Of a DNA stretch of 64,000 nt, positions 9,280 to 18,252 are shown in pieces. The notes under the pieces were generated by a model, which searched no databases, had not been told where the DNA came from, and saw only the letters and a program-made list of their open reading frames with translations. A program made the position numbers and the translations under genes. This DNA comes from Rhodococcus sp. 4CII (lineage in GTDB: Bacteria; Actinomycetota; Actinomycetes; Mycobacteriales; Mycobacteriaceae). Every line of letters starts with the position of its first letter. Position 1 is the first letter of the stretch. The stretch spans positions 992,001-1,056,000 of the forward strand of contig NZ_JACCFE010000002.1 of the NCBI RefSeq assembly GCF_014256275.1. The letters run 5' to 3'.

Positions 9280-11274
9280 ATGGCCACCTACCTCGTCACC
9301 GGCGGAACCGGATTCCTGGGTCGGCACGTGCTGCCCCTGATCCTCGACCGCGATGGATCCGCCGAGATTCACGTCCTCGTCCGCCGCGCATCGGTCGCGC
9401 GACTGGAGACCCTCGTCGAGGGCATACCCGGCGGCGAGAGGGTGCATCCACTGATCGGTGACCTGACCGAGCCGGGCCTCGGCATCACCTCGGCACCCGC
9501 CGCCGACCACGTCCTGCACCTCGGCGCGATCTACGACCTCACGGTGGGCGACGAGCAGGCCGCCACCAATGTCGACGGCACCCGCTCGGTGATCGAACTG
9601 GCCCGGCAACTGGACGCCACACTTCACCACGTCTCGTCGATCGCCGTCGCCGGTGACCACGAAGGACCGTTCCGGGAAACCGATTTCGACCTCGGACAGG
9701 GTTTCCCGACCCCGTATCACCGCACCAAGTTCGAGGCCGAGAAACTGGTCCGTGAGGCCGAGGGCGTGCGCCGGCGCATCTACCGGCCCTCCGCGGTGGT
9801 CGGCAGTTCGGTCACCGGAGAGATGGACAAGATCGACGGTCCGTACTATCTGTTCCCCGCCATCGCGGCGTTCGCGAAACTCCCCGCGGCCCTGCCCGTG
9901 GCGGTCCCCCGGATCGGATCGACCAACGTCGTCCCCGTCGACTACGTGGCGGCGGCCATCGTGGAGTTGATGTCGGCGCCCGGACGGGACGGCCAGACGT
10001 TCCATCTCGTGAATCCGCGACCCCAGCCGGTCCGCGAGATCTACGCCGCGCTCGCGAAGGCCGCCGGCGCACCGCACCCCGCAGCCGGCCTCCCCGGCGG
10101 ACTCGTCCGCCCCTTCCTCACTCCCACCCCCGACTCGGCCCTCGACGCGGCCCGCAAGCTCGTTCTCGGCGGCCTCGGCATTCCGCCGGTCCTCGTCGAG
10201 AACATGACCCTGCCCACGGTGTTCGTGAACGACGACACCCGGGAAGCGCTGCGCGGCACAGGCATCGACGTCCCGGATTTCGCGTCGTACGCCGGCCGCC
10301 TGTGGTCGTACTGGCGCGAGAACCTCGACCCCGACCGTGCGCGCCGGCCCCACCCGGCCGGACCGCTCGTGGGCAGGCACGTCGTGATCACCGGCGCATC
10401 GTCCGGGATCGGCCGCAGCTCGGCGATCGCGACGGCCCGCAAGGGCGCGAGGGTGATTCTCCTCGCCCGGCGCACCGAGGAACTCGACGCAGTGGTGGCC
10501 GAGATCCGCACCGCGGGCGGCGAGGCCTTCGGATACCCCTGCGACATCACCGACGACGAGTCGGTGGAACACACCGTCAAAGCCGTTCTCGCCGAACACG
10601 ATCACGTCGACATGCTGGTCAACAACGCCGGACGGTCGATCCGGCGGGGTCTCTACCACTCGACGGACCGGTTCCACGACTTCGAGCGGACCATGGCCGT
10701 CAACTACTTCGGCGCGGTCCGACTCGTCCTCGCGTTCCTCCCGCAGATGCGCGAACGGCGGTTCGGGCACATCGTCAACATCAGCAGCGCCGGGGTCCAG
10801 GGTGCGACACCGCGGTTCGCCGCCTACATCGCGAGCAAGTCGGCGCTCGACGGCTTCACCGATGTCGCGGCGTCCGAAACCCTGTCGGACGGAATCACCT
10901 TCACCACCATCCACATGCCGTTGGTGGAGACACCGATGATCGCACCCACCGGCCGGTACAACGTGGGTCCGATCACGTCACCGGAGAAGGCGGCCGCGAT
11001 GGTGGTCCGGGCGCTGATCGAACGCCCCAAGCGCATCGACGTCCCCACCGGCACGCTCGGGGAACTCGGCCACGTCTTCGCACCCGCCGTCAAGGACCGC
11101 GTGATGCATCAGATGTACCGCATGTTCCCCGACTCACCGGCGGCGAAAGGCGAGAGCACGGCGGACGCGGCACCGGTTCCCCGGCACGCGCCGGAATCCC
11201 GGCACCACACGTCGTCGGTGCTGGGCCGCGCCGCCCGGAAGGTCGGACGGCTGGTGCCCGGCACCCACTGGTGA
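9280..11274 (+). CDS. two-domain SDR protein, fatty acyl-CoA reductase-like (Rv3391/AcrA1 type)
   Basis: 664 residues with two Rossmann domains. The N-terminal half (about 1-345) is an extended SDR/male-sterility type reductase with GGTGFLG near residue 8 and the catalytic YHRTK near residue 146. The C-terminal half (about 363-620) is a classical SDR with TGASSGIG near residue 369, NNAG, a Ser, and YIASK near residue 514. This fusion matches mycobacterial AcrA1-type enzymes, thought to reduce fatty acyl-CoA to alcohol in two NADPH steps for wax ester or related lipids. The assignment to an acyl substrate is by family and is not proven here. It follows the MMPL gene closely and may be cotranscribed. 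Confidence 0.87.
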   Translation: MATYLVTGGTGFLGRHVLPLILDRDGSAEIHVLVRRASVARLETLVEGIPGGERVHPLIGDLTEPGLGITSAPAADHVLHLGAIYDLTVGDEQAATNVDGTRSVIELARQLDATLHHVSSIAVAGDHEGPFRETDFDLGQGFPTPYHRTKFEAEKLVREAEGVRRRIYRPSAVVGSSVTGEMDKIDGPYYLFPAIAAFAKLPAALPVAVPRIGSTNVVPVDYVAAAIVELMSAPGRDGQTFHLVNPRPQPVREIYAALAKAAGAPHPAAGLPGGLVRPFLTPTPDSALDAARKLVLGGLGIPPVLVENMTLPTVFVNDDTREALRGTGIDVPDFASYAGRLWSYWRENLDPDRARRPHPAGPLVGRHVVITGASSGIGRSSAIATARKGARVILLARRTEELDAVVAEIRTAGGEAFGYPCDITDDESVEHTVKAVLAEHDHVDMLVNNAGRSIRRGLYHSTDRFHDFERTMAVNYFGAVRLVLAFLPQMRERRFGHIVNISSAGVQGATPRFAAYIASKSALDGFTDVAASETLSDGITFTTIHMPLVETPMIAPTGRYNVGPITSPEKAAAMVVRALIERPKRIDVPTGTLGELGHVFAPAVKDRVMHQMYRMFPDSPAAKGESTADAAPVPRHAPESRHHTSSVLGRAARKVGRLVPGTHW

Positions 11275-11280
11275 CCCGTC

Positions 11281-12159
11281 TCAGGGGGCGAGCGCGCGGA
11301 TCCCGGTGGCGACGACCGGTCGTACCGGTTTCGGCGCCGCCCTGCAACTCGCCGGCCGGGGCGGCAGTTCCCGTTCCTCCACCTCGACGGCCCAGCGGCG
11401 TCCGTCACGGTGGGTGACGATCGAATTCGCGTGCACCGCCAGATCGTCCGCGGCTGCGTCCACGAGTTCGCGGACGGCGAGTTCCGCGACCTGACCCGGC
11501 ACGTCCCAGCAACTGCGGCCGCGGAGCCCGGTCGGGTACACCTCGCCACGGGCCGCGGCGCGCACCGCCTCGGCGCTCTGCCGCACCGACAGCCGGCCGT
11601 ACGTATAACCCGTCGGCAGCAGGATCTGCGACGGCGCGAAACGGTGCCCACCGGTGTGCGAGCACTCCCACACGGCGTCGCCGAATTCCTCGGCCAATGC
11701 CGCCGCGACCGGACGTCCGAGGACGGCGCAGCACTGATCCCGTTTTCCGTGCGCGCACACGAGCACGACGGGGTCCGTCACCGGCGCCCCCAGACCGGGC
11801 GCGGTCCCGGCGATCAGACCGAGGTCCAGATCGAGGAGATCCTCCGGGAACGCGATCTCGAGCCGCTCGCACCACGACCGCGCGGGATGCGACTGCGCCA
11901 GCAGCACCGTGCGCCGCTCCGGGGACGCGGCGCCGCGGCCCGGTCGGCGAATGAACATGATCCGCACCCCGGCCGCATCCGCGCGGGCGCCGAGTTCCCG
12001 GGCGAGGTCCGAGCCGAGCGCCGTGCCGTCGAGCACGTCCCGGCCCCACGCACCCGGAAATTCCAGGCACACCCATCCGGTGACCTGCGCAGCGGTCCCT
12101 GCGAGGGGTTCGTCGAATGCGGACAGCGCGGAGCAGGTGGCGGTGATCGTGTCGGGCAC
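11281..12159 (-). CDS. sucrase/ferredoxin-like family protein
   Basis: A 292-residue protein of the Suc_Fer-like family, a thioredoxin-fold ferredoxin relative. Recognisable elements are VCAHGKRDQCCAVLGRP in the middle and HTGGHRFAPSQ shortly after; their Cys and His residues resemble the metal or [2Fe-2S] ligands of this fold. RSCWDVPGQVAELAVREL follows. The biochemical role is unknown. It starts at GTG, is convergent with the reductase fusion gene (6 bp between stops), and lies 29 bp downstream of the YdeI-like gene on the same strand. Confidence 0.78.
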   Translation of the reverse strand: MPDTITATCSALSAFDEPLAGTAAQVTGWVCLEFPGAWGRDVLDGTALGSDLARELGARADAAGVRIMFIRRPGRGAASPERRTVLLAQSHPARSWCERLEIAFPEDLLDLDLGLIAGTAPGLGAPVTDPVVLVCAHGKRDQCCAVLGRPVAAALAEEFGDAVWECSHTGGHRFAPSQILLPTGYTYGRLSVRQSAEAVRAAARGEVYPTGLRGRSCWDVPGQVAELAVRELVDAAADDLAVHANSIVTHRDGRRWAVEVEERELPPRPASCRAAPKPVRPVVATGIRALAP

Positions 12160-12188
12160 GATGCCATTGTGTCAGTCGCGAAAATCGG

Positions 12189-12767
12189 TCAGTCGTGGAA
12201 CTTCCGGCGTTCCGCCAACTGCTGGACGAACTTCTCGATGCGACGGGCCCGCGTCTCCGGACGTTTCGCGTCCTGCAGTCGGTAGAAGATGGCGTACCGG
12301 TTGTGGCTGTCGAGCGTCGCGTAGAAGGCCTCCGCCTCGGGGTTCTGCGCGAGGGCGTCCAGGAAGTCCTGCGGGATCTCCGCTGCTTTCTGTCCCGCGT
12401 ACGCGCGGTCCCAGCGACCGTCTGCCCTCGCCCGTTCCACTTCCGCCGCCCCGGCGGGTTCGAGGAGACCGGCCTCGGCGAGTTTCTCGGCGAACTCCCG
12501 GTTCCGCTTCGACCACGGGCTCCGCGACGAGCGCGGGGTGAACCGCTGCACGAAGAAGTCGTCGTCGACGCGGCGGACCTGGCTGTCGATCCAGCCGTAA
12601 CACAGCGCGACCTCGAGCGCCTGGTCGTAGTCGATCGACGAATGCGCCGACCCCTTCTTGGCCATCTTCAGCCAGATGCCGGGTGAGGAGTCGTGATGGG
12701 CGCCGAGCCACTGCCGGAACTGGGCCTGACCGGTGAAGTACTCGACGCCGAGTTCGGCTGCACACAT
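12189..12767 (-). CDS. YdeI/OmdA-like protein
   Basis: A 192-residue cytoplasmic protein of the YdeI/OmpD-associated family. It shows FRQWLGAHHDSSPGIWLKMAKKG near the N-terminus, the conserved ALCYGWIDSQVRR motif near residue 55, QRFTPRSSRSPWSKRN, and a C-terminal basic helix that usually reads QDAKRPETRARRIEKFV. Family members have been linked to bacteriocin or antimicrobial-peptide protection, but the mechanism is not settled. It precedes the sucrase/ferredoxin-like gene on the same strand and overlaps nothing. Confidence 0.85.
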   Translation of the reverse strand: MCAAELGVEYFTGQAQFRQWLGAHHDSSPGIWLKMAKKGSAHSSIDYDQALEVALCYGWIDSQVRRVDDDFFVQRFTPRSSRSPWSKRNREFAEKLAEAGLLEPAGAAEVERARADGRWDRAYAGQKAAEIPQDFLDALAQNPEAEAFYATLDSHNRYAIFYRLQDAKRPETRARRIEKFVQQLAERRKFHD

Positions 12768-12777
12768 GTGCCCGAAT

Positions 12778-13290
12778 CTAGCGGGAGAACAGCTTTCCCG
12801 CCCAGACTCGCACGAATCCCTGGGACAGATATCCGAGTGCGCCGAGGGCCAGGAGCCATTTGGTGACGCTGACCGCGCTGGTAGCCCGGACGGTCGCGTC
12901 GGTGATGTGCTCGCGGTGCGACAACAGGTGCAGTCCGACGATGTTCTCGGCGTAGTCGCCCACCGCCGAGATCACCGGCGCCGCCGCCAGCGCCCTCTGC
13001 GTGCGCGTCGACAACGGTGTCAACTCGGCCAGACGCTGTGCGCCCGTGCGCAACGCGACCGCGTAGATCACCGGATGGACGAAGTCCGGGTAGTAGTGGC
13101 TGCGGTAACGCGCCGTCTCGGCGTCGGTCATTCCGTCGAGGATCGCGGTGTAGGACCGGGCGGACCGGGCCGTCTGGATCTCGGCGAGCCGCGGTGCCAC
13201 CGGGCCGAGCAGCCGGACGATATTCGCCTGCGAGATCACGAAAGCTGCGGACCAGCCGAGGAGTCTGCGGTCGAGTGCGGTGAGCGCCAT
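12778..13290 (-). CDS. hypothetical membrane-associated protein
   Basis: A 170-residue protein I do not recognise. It begins MALTALDRRLLGWSAAFV and has hydrophobic stretches near residues 10-28, about 68-85 and 143-160 separated by polar, Arg-rich loops, suggesting two to four membrane-contacting helices. It lies 10 bp upstream of the YdeI-like gene on the same strand and 36 bp downstream of the R2lox gene, so it may be part of one leftward transcript. GC pattern and codon use look like the neighbours. Confidence 0.65.
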   Translation of the reverse strand: MALTALDRRLLGWSAAFVISQANIVRLLGPVAPRLAEIQTARSARSYTAILDGMTDAETARYRSHYYPDFVHPVIYAVALRTGAQRLAELTPLSTRTQRALAAAPVISAVGDYAENIVGLHLLSHREHITDATVRATSAVSVTKWLLALGALGYLSQGFVRVWAGKLFSR

Positions 13291-13326
13291 GAGCCGATCC
13301 TGCCACCCGCCACCGCGGCGCGTTCC

Positions 13327-14301
13327 TCAGCCCGCGGCCTCGGACATCGCCTGGGCATCCTCCTCGCCGAACTTCTCCTCGAGCGCCTCGGGCGAGTAAT
13401 CCAAATCGATCTCCTCGACCGGGCGTCCCCGCGCGGACTCGATAGCCCCCAACCTGCGCTGCGCCCGATCCGCCGCGTAGGCGATGAATTCCTGGTCGTC
13501 GAGGCCGTACGGCTGCACCTCGAATTGCTTGTTGACCCAGTCGATCATGCCCAGTGCCATCGGCATCAGTTCCGCCATCCGCTCCTGGACGACACCCCAG
13601 TTGCCGTCGTCGGCGGCCACGTGCCTGCGACACGTGAACGTCCCCCACGCCATGTGGCGCCGTTCGTCGTCGCCGATCCTGCGGACGAGTTCCTGCATGC
13701 CCGGCAGGATCCCCCGCGTCGTACACACCTTCTGCCACGCGTAGTACCCGGTGAGCGCGAGGCTCCCCTCGATGACGTGGTTGTACGTGACGCTCGCCCG
13801 CACCTGATTGGCCGGGCTGGGATCGGTCTCGAGCACCTTCAGCGCACCCGGCAGTTCCTCGTAGAACAACTGACGGTAGAACGGGTTGTCGGCGACGAAG
13901 GGGTGCAGGTCGCGGGTCAGGCCCACCGCATCCATCCACAACCGGAACACCTGGGTGTGCTTGGCCTCCTCGAAACAGAACTGCGTGAGATACATCTCGT
14001 CTCCGAAGCGGCCCTCGGCAGCCATCGCCTTCATGAACGGCTGAATGTCCTCGGTGACAGCTTCCTCACCGGCGATGAACTGCGCGACCAGATACGTGGA
14101 GTTGCGCTGCTGCTCCGAGTTCAACTCCGCCCAGTCCTCCGCGTCGCGACCGAAGTCGAGGTCGGTGGGGTTCCAGAACTTGGCATTGCCCTTCGTGAAC
14201 AGACGCAACGGAAACGCGTCCCAGTTGAGTCCCCCGGCGCGGAGTGAGCTGAATCCCTGCCGGCCGGGCGCGTACGGGCGTCCGGGCGTGAGTGTCGACA
14301 T
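13327..14301 (-). CDS. R2-like ligand-binding oxidase (R2lox), Mn/Fe
   Basis: 324 residues of ferritin-like four-helix fold. All residues known from M. tuberculosis R2lox (Rv0233) are found at matching spacing: metal ligands Glu79, Glu112, His115, Glu178, Glu213 and His216, and the Val82-Tyr173 pair that forms the ether crosslink in that protein. These residues distinguish R2lox from ribonucleotide reductase NrdB, with which it is often confused. R2lox assembles a Mn/Fe centre with O2 and binds a fatty-acid-like ligand; its reaction is unknown. The ATG giving MSTLTPGRPYAPGRQGF with GAAGAAGG upstream is preferred over a longer start at 14406. Confidence 0.92.
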   Translation of the reverse strand: MSTLTPGRPYAPGRQGFSSLRAGGLNWDAFPLRLFTKGNAKFWNPTDLDFGRDAEDWAELNSEQQRNSTYLVAQFIAGEEAVTEDIQPFMKAMAAEGRFGDEMYLTQFCFEEAKHTQVFRLWMDAVGLTRDLHPFVADNPFYRQLFYEELPGALKVLETDPSPANQVRASVTYNHVIEGSLALTGYYAWQKVCTTRGILPGMQELVRRIGDDERRHMAWGTFTCRRHVAADDGNWGVVQERMAELMPMALGMIDWVNKQFEVQPYGLDDQEFIAYAADRAQRRLGAIESARGRPVEEIDLDYSPEALEEKFGEEDAQAMSEAAG

Positions 14302-14452
14302 CGTGGGCCTTCTTCCGGACGTGCGGACGACGTTGTCTCGACGCCCCGCATTTTCGGGTGTTCGTCGCGACGGTGCGGTCGGTCCGAGTCCCGCTTCCGT
14401 TCCCACGCTAGTCCTGTCGGGACCGTCGCGGTTTACATTTTGGGACTTTTTG

Positions 14453-15223
14453 TCAGCCCGGCTCGGGCGTCATCAGGAACGGCAGGACCGCCGCCGCGAA
14501 CTCGTCGTACCGGTCGCGGTGAATGCTGTGCCCGCCGGGAAACACCACCACCCGGCATCTCGGAATCGCCGCGACCGCGGACTCGAGCCTGCGGGGATCC
14601 ACCATTCCGCCCGGGCCGCCCCGCAGGATGAGCGTGTCGGCCTCGATGTCCGGCAATCGGTCCCACCACAACGGATCCGGGCGGCGGAACTGTTCGATCG
14701 CGGAACCCGTCATCGACCGATCGAAGGCGAACGCGGCCCGCGGATGACGGATCAGGCTCGTCGCCGCGTGCCACAGTTCCGGCAGCGACGGCAGCCGGTT
14801 CGCGAAGACCTGCTCCGGGTCACCGGGCCGCAGCGGGAGCGGCGCCTCCTCGATCACCAGCCTGCGGACCAGCCCCGGGCGGGCCTGCGCCGCGAGCGAC
14901 GCGGCATGACCGCCGAGCGAATGCCCGACGAGATCCACCCGCGTCAGCCCGAGGTTGTCGCACACCTCCACCACATCGGCACTGAACTCGTCGAAAAGGT
15001 ACGACGCGGCCCGCGCACTCCGACCGTGTCCCCGCAGGTCGAGCACGAGGACCCGGCGCCCACGGGCGACGAGCGCGCGGGCGAATCGATCCCAGGTGCC
15101 GCCGTCACCGCCCATCCCGTGCACCAGAACCACCGGCACCGTCCCCGGTTCCGAGAATCCACCGCTGTCCCGGTAGGCGATCTCGATACCGGCACGCGTC
15201 GGGGTCGTCCTGCTCGTGTCCAC
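14453..15223 (-). CDS. alpha/beta hydrolase fold protein
   Basis: 256 residues. The oxyanion strand HGMGGDGGTWDRFA, the DLRGHGRS motif, and the nucleophile elbow GHSLGG (Ser102) are intact. A likely acid sits in the late strand LILRGGPGG region, and the catalytic His is in GGHSIHRDRYDEF near the C-terminus. The substrate is unknown. The GTG start (VDTSRTTPTRAG) is inferred from domain length. An open frame runs on upstream into the VOC gene only because that gene is frameshifted; the two are not a fusion. Confidence 0.82.
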   Translation of the reverse strand: MDTSRTTPTRAGIEIAYRDSGGFSEPGTVPVVLVHGMGGDGGTWDRFARALVARGRRVLVLDLRGHGRSARAASYLFDEFSADVVEVCDNLGLTRVDLVGHSLGGHAASLAAQARPGLVRRLVIEEAPLPLRPGDPEQVFANRLPSLPELWHAATSLIRHPRAAFAFDRSMTGSAIEQFRRPDPLWWDRLPDIEADTLILRGGPGGMVDPRRLESAVAAIPRCRVVVFPGGHSIHRDRYDEFAAAVLPFLMTPEPG

Positions 15224-15263
15224 GACAATCCAGACTAGCGAGTACGGACACCCCGGCCGCGGG

Positions 15264-15646
15264 CTACCGGCCCGACCCGTACGGGCGGGTGATGATCTCC
15301 AGATAATGACCCGACGGGTCGAGGAAGTAGACACCCCGCCCGCCGTCGTTCGTGTTGATGGTGCCCGGCAGCGTCTGCCGCGGATCCGCCCAGTGGTCGA
15401 GCCCCCAGTCGACGATGAGGCCGTAGATCCGGTCGAAGTCGTCCTCCCCGACGAGGAGGCGTAGTGCTGCGGCGGGAAGTCGATCGGCGGCTCCGCGAAG
15501 TCGAGGGACACCCCGTTGTCGAGGGCGACCGCCAGGAAATGCCCGGCAGGCACGGCGGCCGGCAGTCCGAACAAGGTGGTGAAGAAAGTCGCCGACTCCT
15601 GCTTGTTCTTGGCGGCGACGATCGTGTGGTTGAAAGAAATGGTCAC
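15264..15646 (-). pseudogene. VOC (glyoxalase/bleomycin resistance) family gene broken by a 1-base frameshift
   Basis: The GTG at 15646, with GAAAGGG upstream, starts TISFNHTIVAAKNKQESATFF, a typical first VOC half ending FPPQHYA. The frame is then lost near 15458, and the second half (VGEDDFDRIYGLIVDWGL through DPSGHYLEIITRPYG) continues in another frame to the stop. Adding one base in the GAGGAGG run of the plus strand restores a continuous protein of about 127 residues with HYAFLVGEDDFDR at the joint. VOC metal-ligand positions (His in FNHTIV, Glu in YLEIIT) are present. Either a sequencing error or a recent inactivation; both fit. Confidence 0.85.
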
Positions 15647-15794
15647 AGTCGACCCTTTCGGGATATGCCACGAGCCGACGATGCGGCTGTGGCCGGCCTC
15701 CATGCCTGACGCTGTCCGCCACCGGCACGCGACCCACTGCACAGCAAAGCATTTCGAACGGTCGGTTCGCAAGGGATGTCGGTGATTGCCAGTG

Positions 15795-17348
15795 TCACTC
15801 GTAGATTCCCTCCACCGACCAACGGCCCGCCGTGCAGATCACCAGCAGCGCCCGCGACTCCTCCAGCAGCACCTGGGCCCGGGCCGCCGTCCGGGCCGCC
15901 GGAGGGTCCCACCACCGCTCGTCCACAGGCCACGGTCCGGCCCATCCGCACACCGCCCACTCTCGACTCCCCCACCGCAACCGGGCAGGAGGCGCGCTGA
16001 ACACACCCCGTTCCGTGACCGTCACGGCCATACCCCGCTCGTCCGACATCCACACCTCCGGATGGGCGGTCAGCACCGCCGCAGGCGCCGGTTCCGGCAG
16101 CGTGCCCGGCCACGGCTCCGACGGATCGTTGCGAGGGATCAACTCGTCGCCCAACGGCAGCAACGTGATGCGCTCCGCCGGGCCCCGCCCACCGCTGAGG
16201 ACCCCCACCTGCACGGCTTCCCCGCCGAGCAGCCCCTGCACCCGCACCAGAGCCCGCCGGGCTCGCTCGTCCTGATCGCCGACCCCACCCCACAGCCCCA
16301 GCTGCAGGGCGCCGGCCGCCACCACTTCCACCGGTTCGAGCCGCAGGACGGCGATACCGGCGGTGGGTCGCTTCTCGCTGCGCCCGGTCAGCCATCCGTC
16401 CAGCTGCCACCGCACCCGGTCGGCCGTGGCCTCCGGGGTCAACGGTTCCGCGCACCTCCAGATCCGGGACAGCTGCTCACCGTTGCCGGTGCTCGCCGAG
16501 ATCGACAGCCGGGTGCAGGCCACTGCGGCGTCCGACAGCGTGCGATGAAGCTTCTCCGCCAGCGCTCGCCCTGCGAAGGCGGCGGCGTCGACCCGTTCGA
16601 TCACGGGATCGCAGTGCTCCTCGACCTCCAGGTCGGGAGGCAGCGACCGGCCCGACGGGGGACGCTCCGGCTCACCGCGTGCGGCCCGATGCGCCAGCAC
16701 CGCATCGGTTCCGAACCGCGACGCCACATCGCCCGCCGACAGTGCGGCGAAACTGCCGATCGTGCGCAGCCCGAGCCGGTGCAGCAGATCGACCAGCTCA
16801 CCGCGATGGGGCGCCGCGAGGCTCGGCTCGGCGGCCAACTCCCTCATCGGCAGCGGCGCCAGGAAGGCCGCCCCCTCCCCGGCCGGCACGAGAGTTGCTC
16901 TGCGCGCGGCGATCACGGCCGTGGACAGCTGATCGGCGATACCGACCTGGCACTCCACCCCCACCGCCGACACCTGATCCACCAACCGTTCCGCGGCGGC
17001 TTCCTCCGAACCGAAGTACCGGGCGACGCCGCGTGCGGACAGCACCACGAGACCGGGACGCAGCACCTCGACACCGGGTGCCACCGCGTCGACGGCCGAG
17101 GCGACCGGCTCGAACAGCCGCGCGTCGCGGTCGGGATCGGCTGTCACCACGTGCAACCGGGGGCACCGGGCCTGGGACTCGCGGCGGCGCAGACCTCTGC
17201 GCACCCCGTCCGCGCGGGCCGGCGCCGAGCAGGCGATCACCCGATTGCCCGACGTCACCGCCACCGGATGAGTCGGGGGGAGGTCCGCGGACGCGGCCGC
17301 CGCAACCGCGGGCCAGTCCGGACACCACAGCGCCAGCACCCGGCTCAC
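15795..17348 (-). CDS. imuB: ImuB, catalytically inactive Y-family polymerase homologue
   Basis: 517 residues with a Y-polymerase-like core. The N-terminal strand reads VSRVLALWCPDWPAVAAAA, in which the first conserved catalytic Asp position is occupied by Trp, in keeping with ImuB being non-catalytic. A sliding-clamp binding motif QLGLWG is seen at residues 349-354, close to where M. tuberculosis ImuB has QLPLWG. ImuB links ImuA' and DnaE2 to the beta clamp in SOS mutagenesis. The GTG start is set by the family N-terminus and overlaps the imuA' stop by 4 bp (GTGA), so translation is coupled. A longer upstream reading is non-homologous. Confidence 0.93.
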   Translation of the reverse strand: MSRVLALWCPDWPAVAAAASADLPPTHPVAVTSGNRVIACSAPARADGVRRGLRRRESQARCPRLHVVTADPDRDARLFEPVASAVDAVAPGVEVLRPGLVVLSARGVARYFGSEEAAAERLVDQVSAVGVECQVGIADQLSTAVIAARRATLVPAGEGAAFLAPLPMRELAAEPSLAAPHRGELVDLLHRLGLRTIGSFAALSAGDVASRFGTDAVLAHRAARGEPERPPSGRSLPPDLEVEEHCDPVIERVDAAAFAGRALAEKLHRTLSDAAVACTRLSISASTGNGEQLSRIWRCAEPLTPEATADRVRWQLDGWLTGRSEKRPTAGIAVLRLEPVEVVAAGALQLGLWGGVGDQDERARRALVRVQGLLGGEAVQVGVLSGGRGPAERITLLPLGDELIPRNDPSEPWPGTLPEPAPAAVLTAHPEVWMSDERGMAVTVTERGVFSAPPARLRWGSREWAVCGWAGPWPVDERWWDPPAARTAARAQVLLEESRALLVICTAGRWSVEGIYE

Positions 17349-18202
17349 AGGCCCACCACCTCCGCTCCCTCGGGGACGGAACCGGTCTCGAGGGGCGCCA
17401 CCGGTTCCGGCGTGCTCACCCACTCCACCCGCCCCTGCGTCGACCGCACGTCCAGCCGGGTGGTGCGCGGCTGGAACGACCTCCCCCGGGCGCACACCGC
17501 CAGGCTGAGGGAACGCAATCGTCCGCATCCGCGGTCCTGAGATCCGTTGCCCAGTCCCGCATATCCGTGCACCCGGGCTTCCAGTCTCATCTCCGCGCCG
17601 TCCCAGTGCCCGTCCGTGACGACCAGGGTCGACCCCTTGCTCCGGGCCCGGGCCACCACCGCACGCGCCCGGGACGGCGCCACCGATGCCCCGCCCAGTC
17701 CGAGCACCACCAGGTCCATTCCGTCCAGCAGCACCGCGGCGATCTCCACCGGATCGGCGCCCGGGTCGGGGATCAGGGCCAGCCGTTCCAGTTGCGCGCC
17801 CATCTCGACCGCTGCCAGCACCCCGAGCCGGGGATGCCCGATCACCGCGACGTGGCCCCCGTCCGCGGTCACCGATGCCACCAGCCCCAGCAGGAGCGAG
17901 GTGGCACCCGACACCGACACCACCGAACCGCGCACCAGCCCTCCCCGGGGAAGGAGATCGGCCAGCGCAGCCGGAACCGGGAGAACCCCGGCGGTGTGGG
18001 AATCGGGAACCGCGGGGGCACCCGTCGGGGGACGCGCACTCTCCACCGGGGCGCGGCCCGCCACCGACTCCCCGCGCGCGGGGACTGCGGCCATCCGTCG
18101 CCGGAGAAGGTCCAGACGCTCCTGCCGGGACAGCCCGGACAACTCCGCAGACCCCGGCACCCCGGCCACTTCAGCCAACTCGACACCCCTGACACTCGGC
18201 AC
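17345..18202 (-). CDS. imuA': ImuA', RecA-fold mutasome accessory protein
   Basis: About 285 residues from a GTG (VPSVRGVELAEVAG). The middle shows LPRGGLVRGSVVSVSGATSLLLGLVAS, the degenerate Walker A region of the RecA/SulA-like family, and LDGMDLVVLGLG as a Walker B-like strand. ImuA' is needed for DnaE2-dependent damage-induced mutagenesis. The start is uncertain: another in-frame GTG lies 13 codons downstream, and neither has a strong ribosome site. It is the first gene of the imuA'-imuB operon, with a LexA box about 50 bp upstream of the chosen start, and overlaps imuB by 4 bp. Confidence 0.9.
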   Translation of the reverse strand: MPSVRGVELAEVAGVPGSAELSGLSRQERLDLLRRRMAAVPARGESVAGRAPVESARPPTGAPAVPDSHTAGVLPVPAALADLLPRGGLVRGSVVSVSGATSLLLGLVASVTADGGHVAVIGHPRLGVLAAVEMGAQLERLALIPDPGADPVEIAAVLLDGMDLVVLGLGGASVAPSRARAVVARARSKGSTLVVTDGHWDGAEMRLEARVHGYAGLGNGSQDRGCGRLRSLSLAVCARGRSFQPRTTRLDVRSTQGRVEWVSTPEPVAPLETGSVPEGAEVVGL

Positions 18203-18252
18203 CAACAGCGGTCGGCAACCACGGGGAAGACGCGGCTCGAACAGACGCTTTG

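Noticed and set aside
9244..10914. Long open frame on the minus strand opposite the reductase fusion gene
   Set aside because: It lies wholly antisense to a well supported two-domain SDR gene and its translation is Arg/Gly/Asp-rich with no recognisable motif; such shadows are usual at this GC content.
14453..15772. Apparent 439-residue fusion of a VOC domain and an alpha/beta hydrolase
   Set aside because: The joint region is out-of-frame sequence created by the frameshift in the VOC gene; the middle of the translation is Ser/Thr/Arg-rich nonsense.
15750..15772. LexA-like sequence TTCGAACGGTCGGTTCGC upstream of the VOC gene
   Set aside because: The half sites are 5 rather than 4 bp apart and the right arm is incomplete; spacing is strict for LexA boxes.
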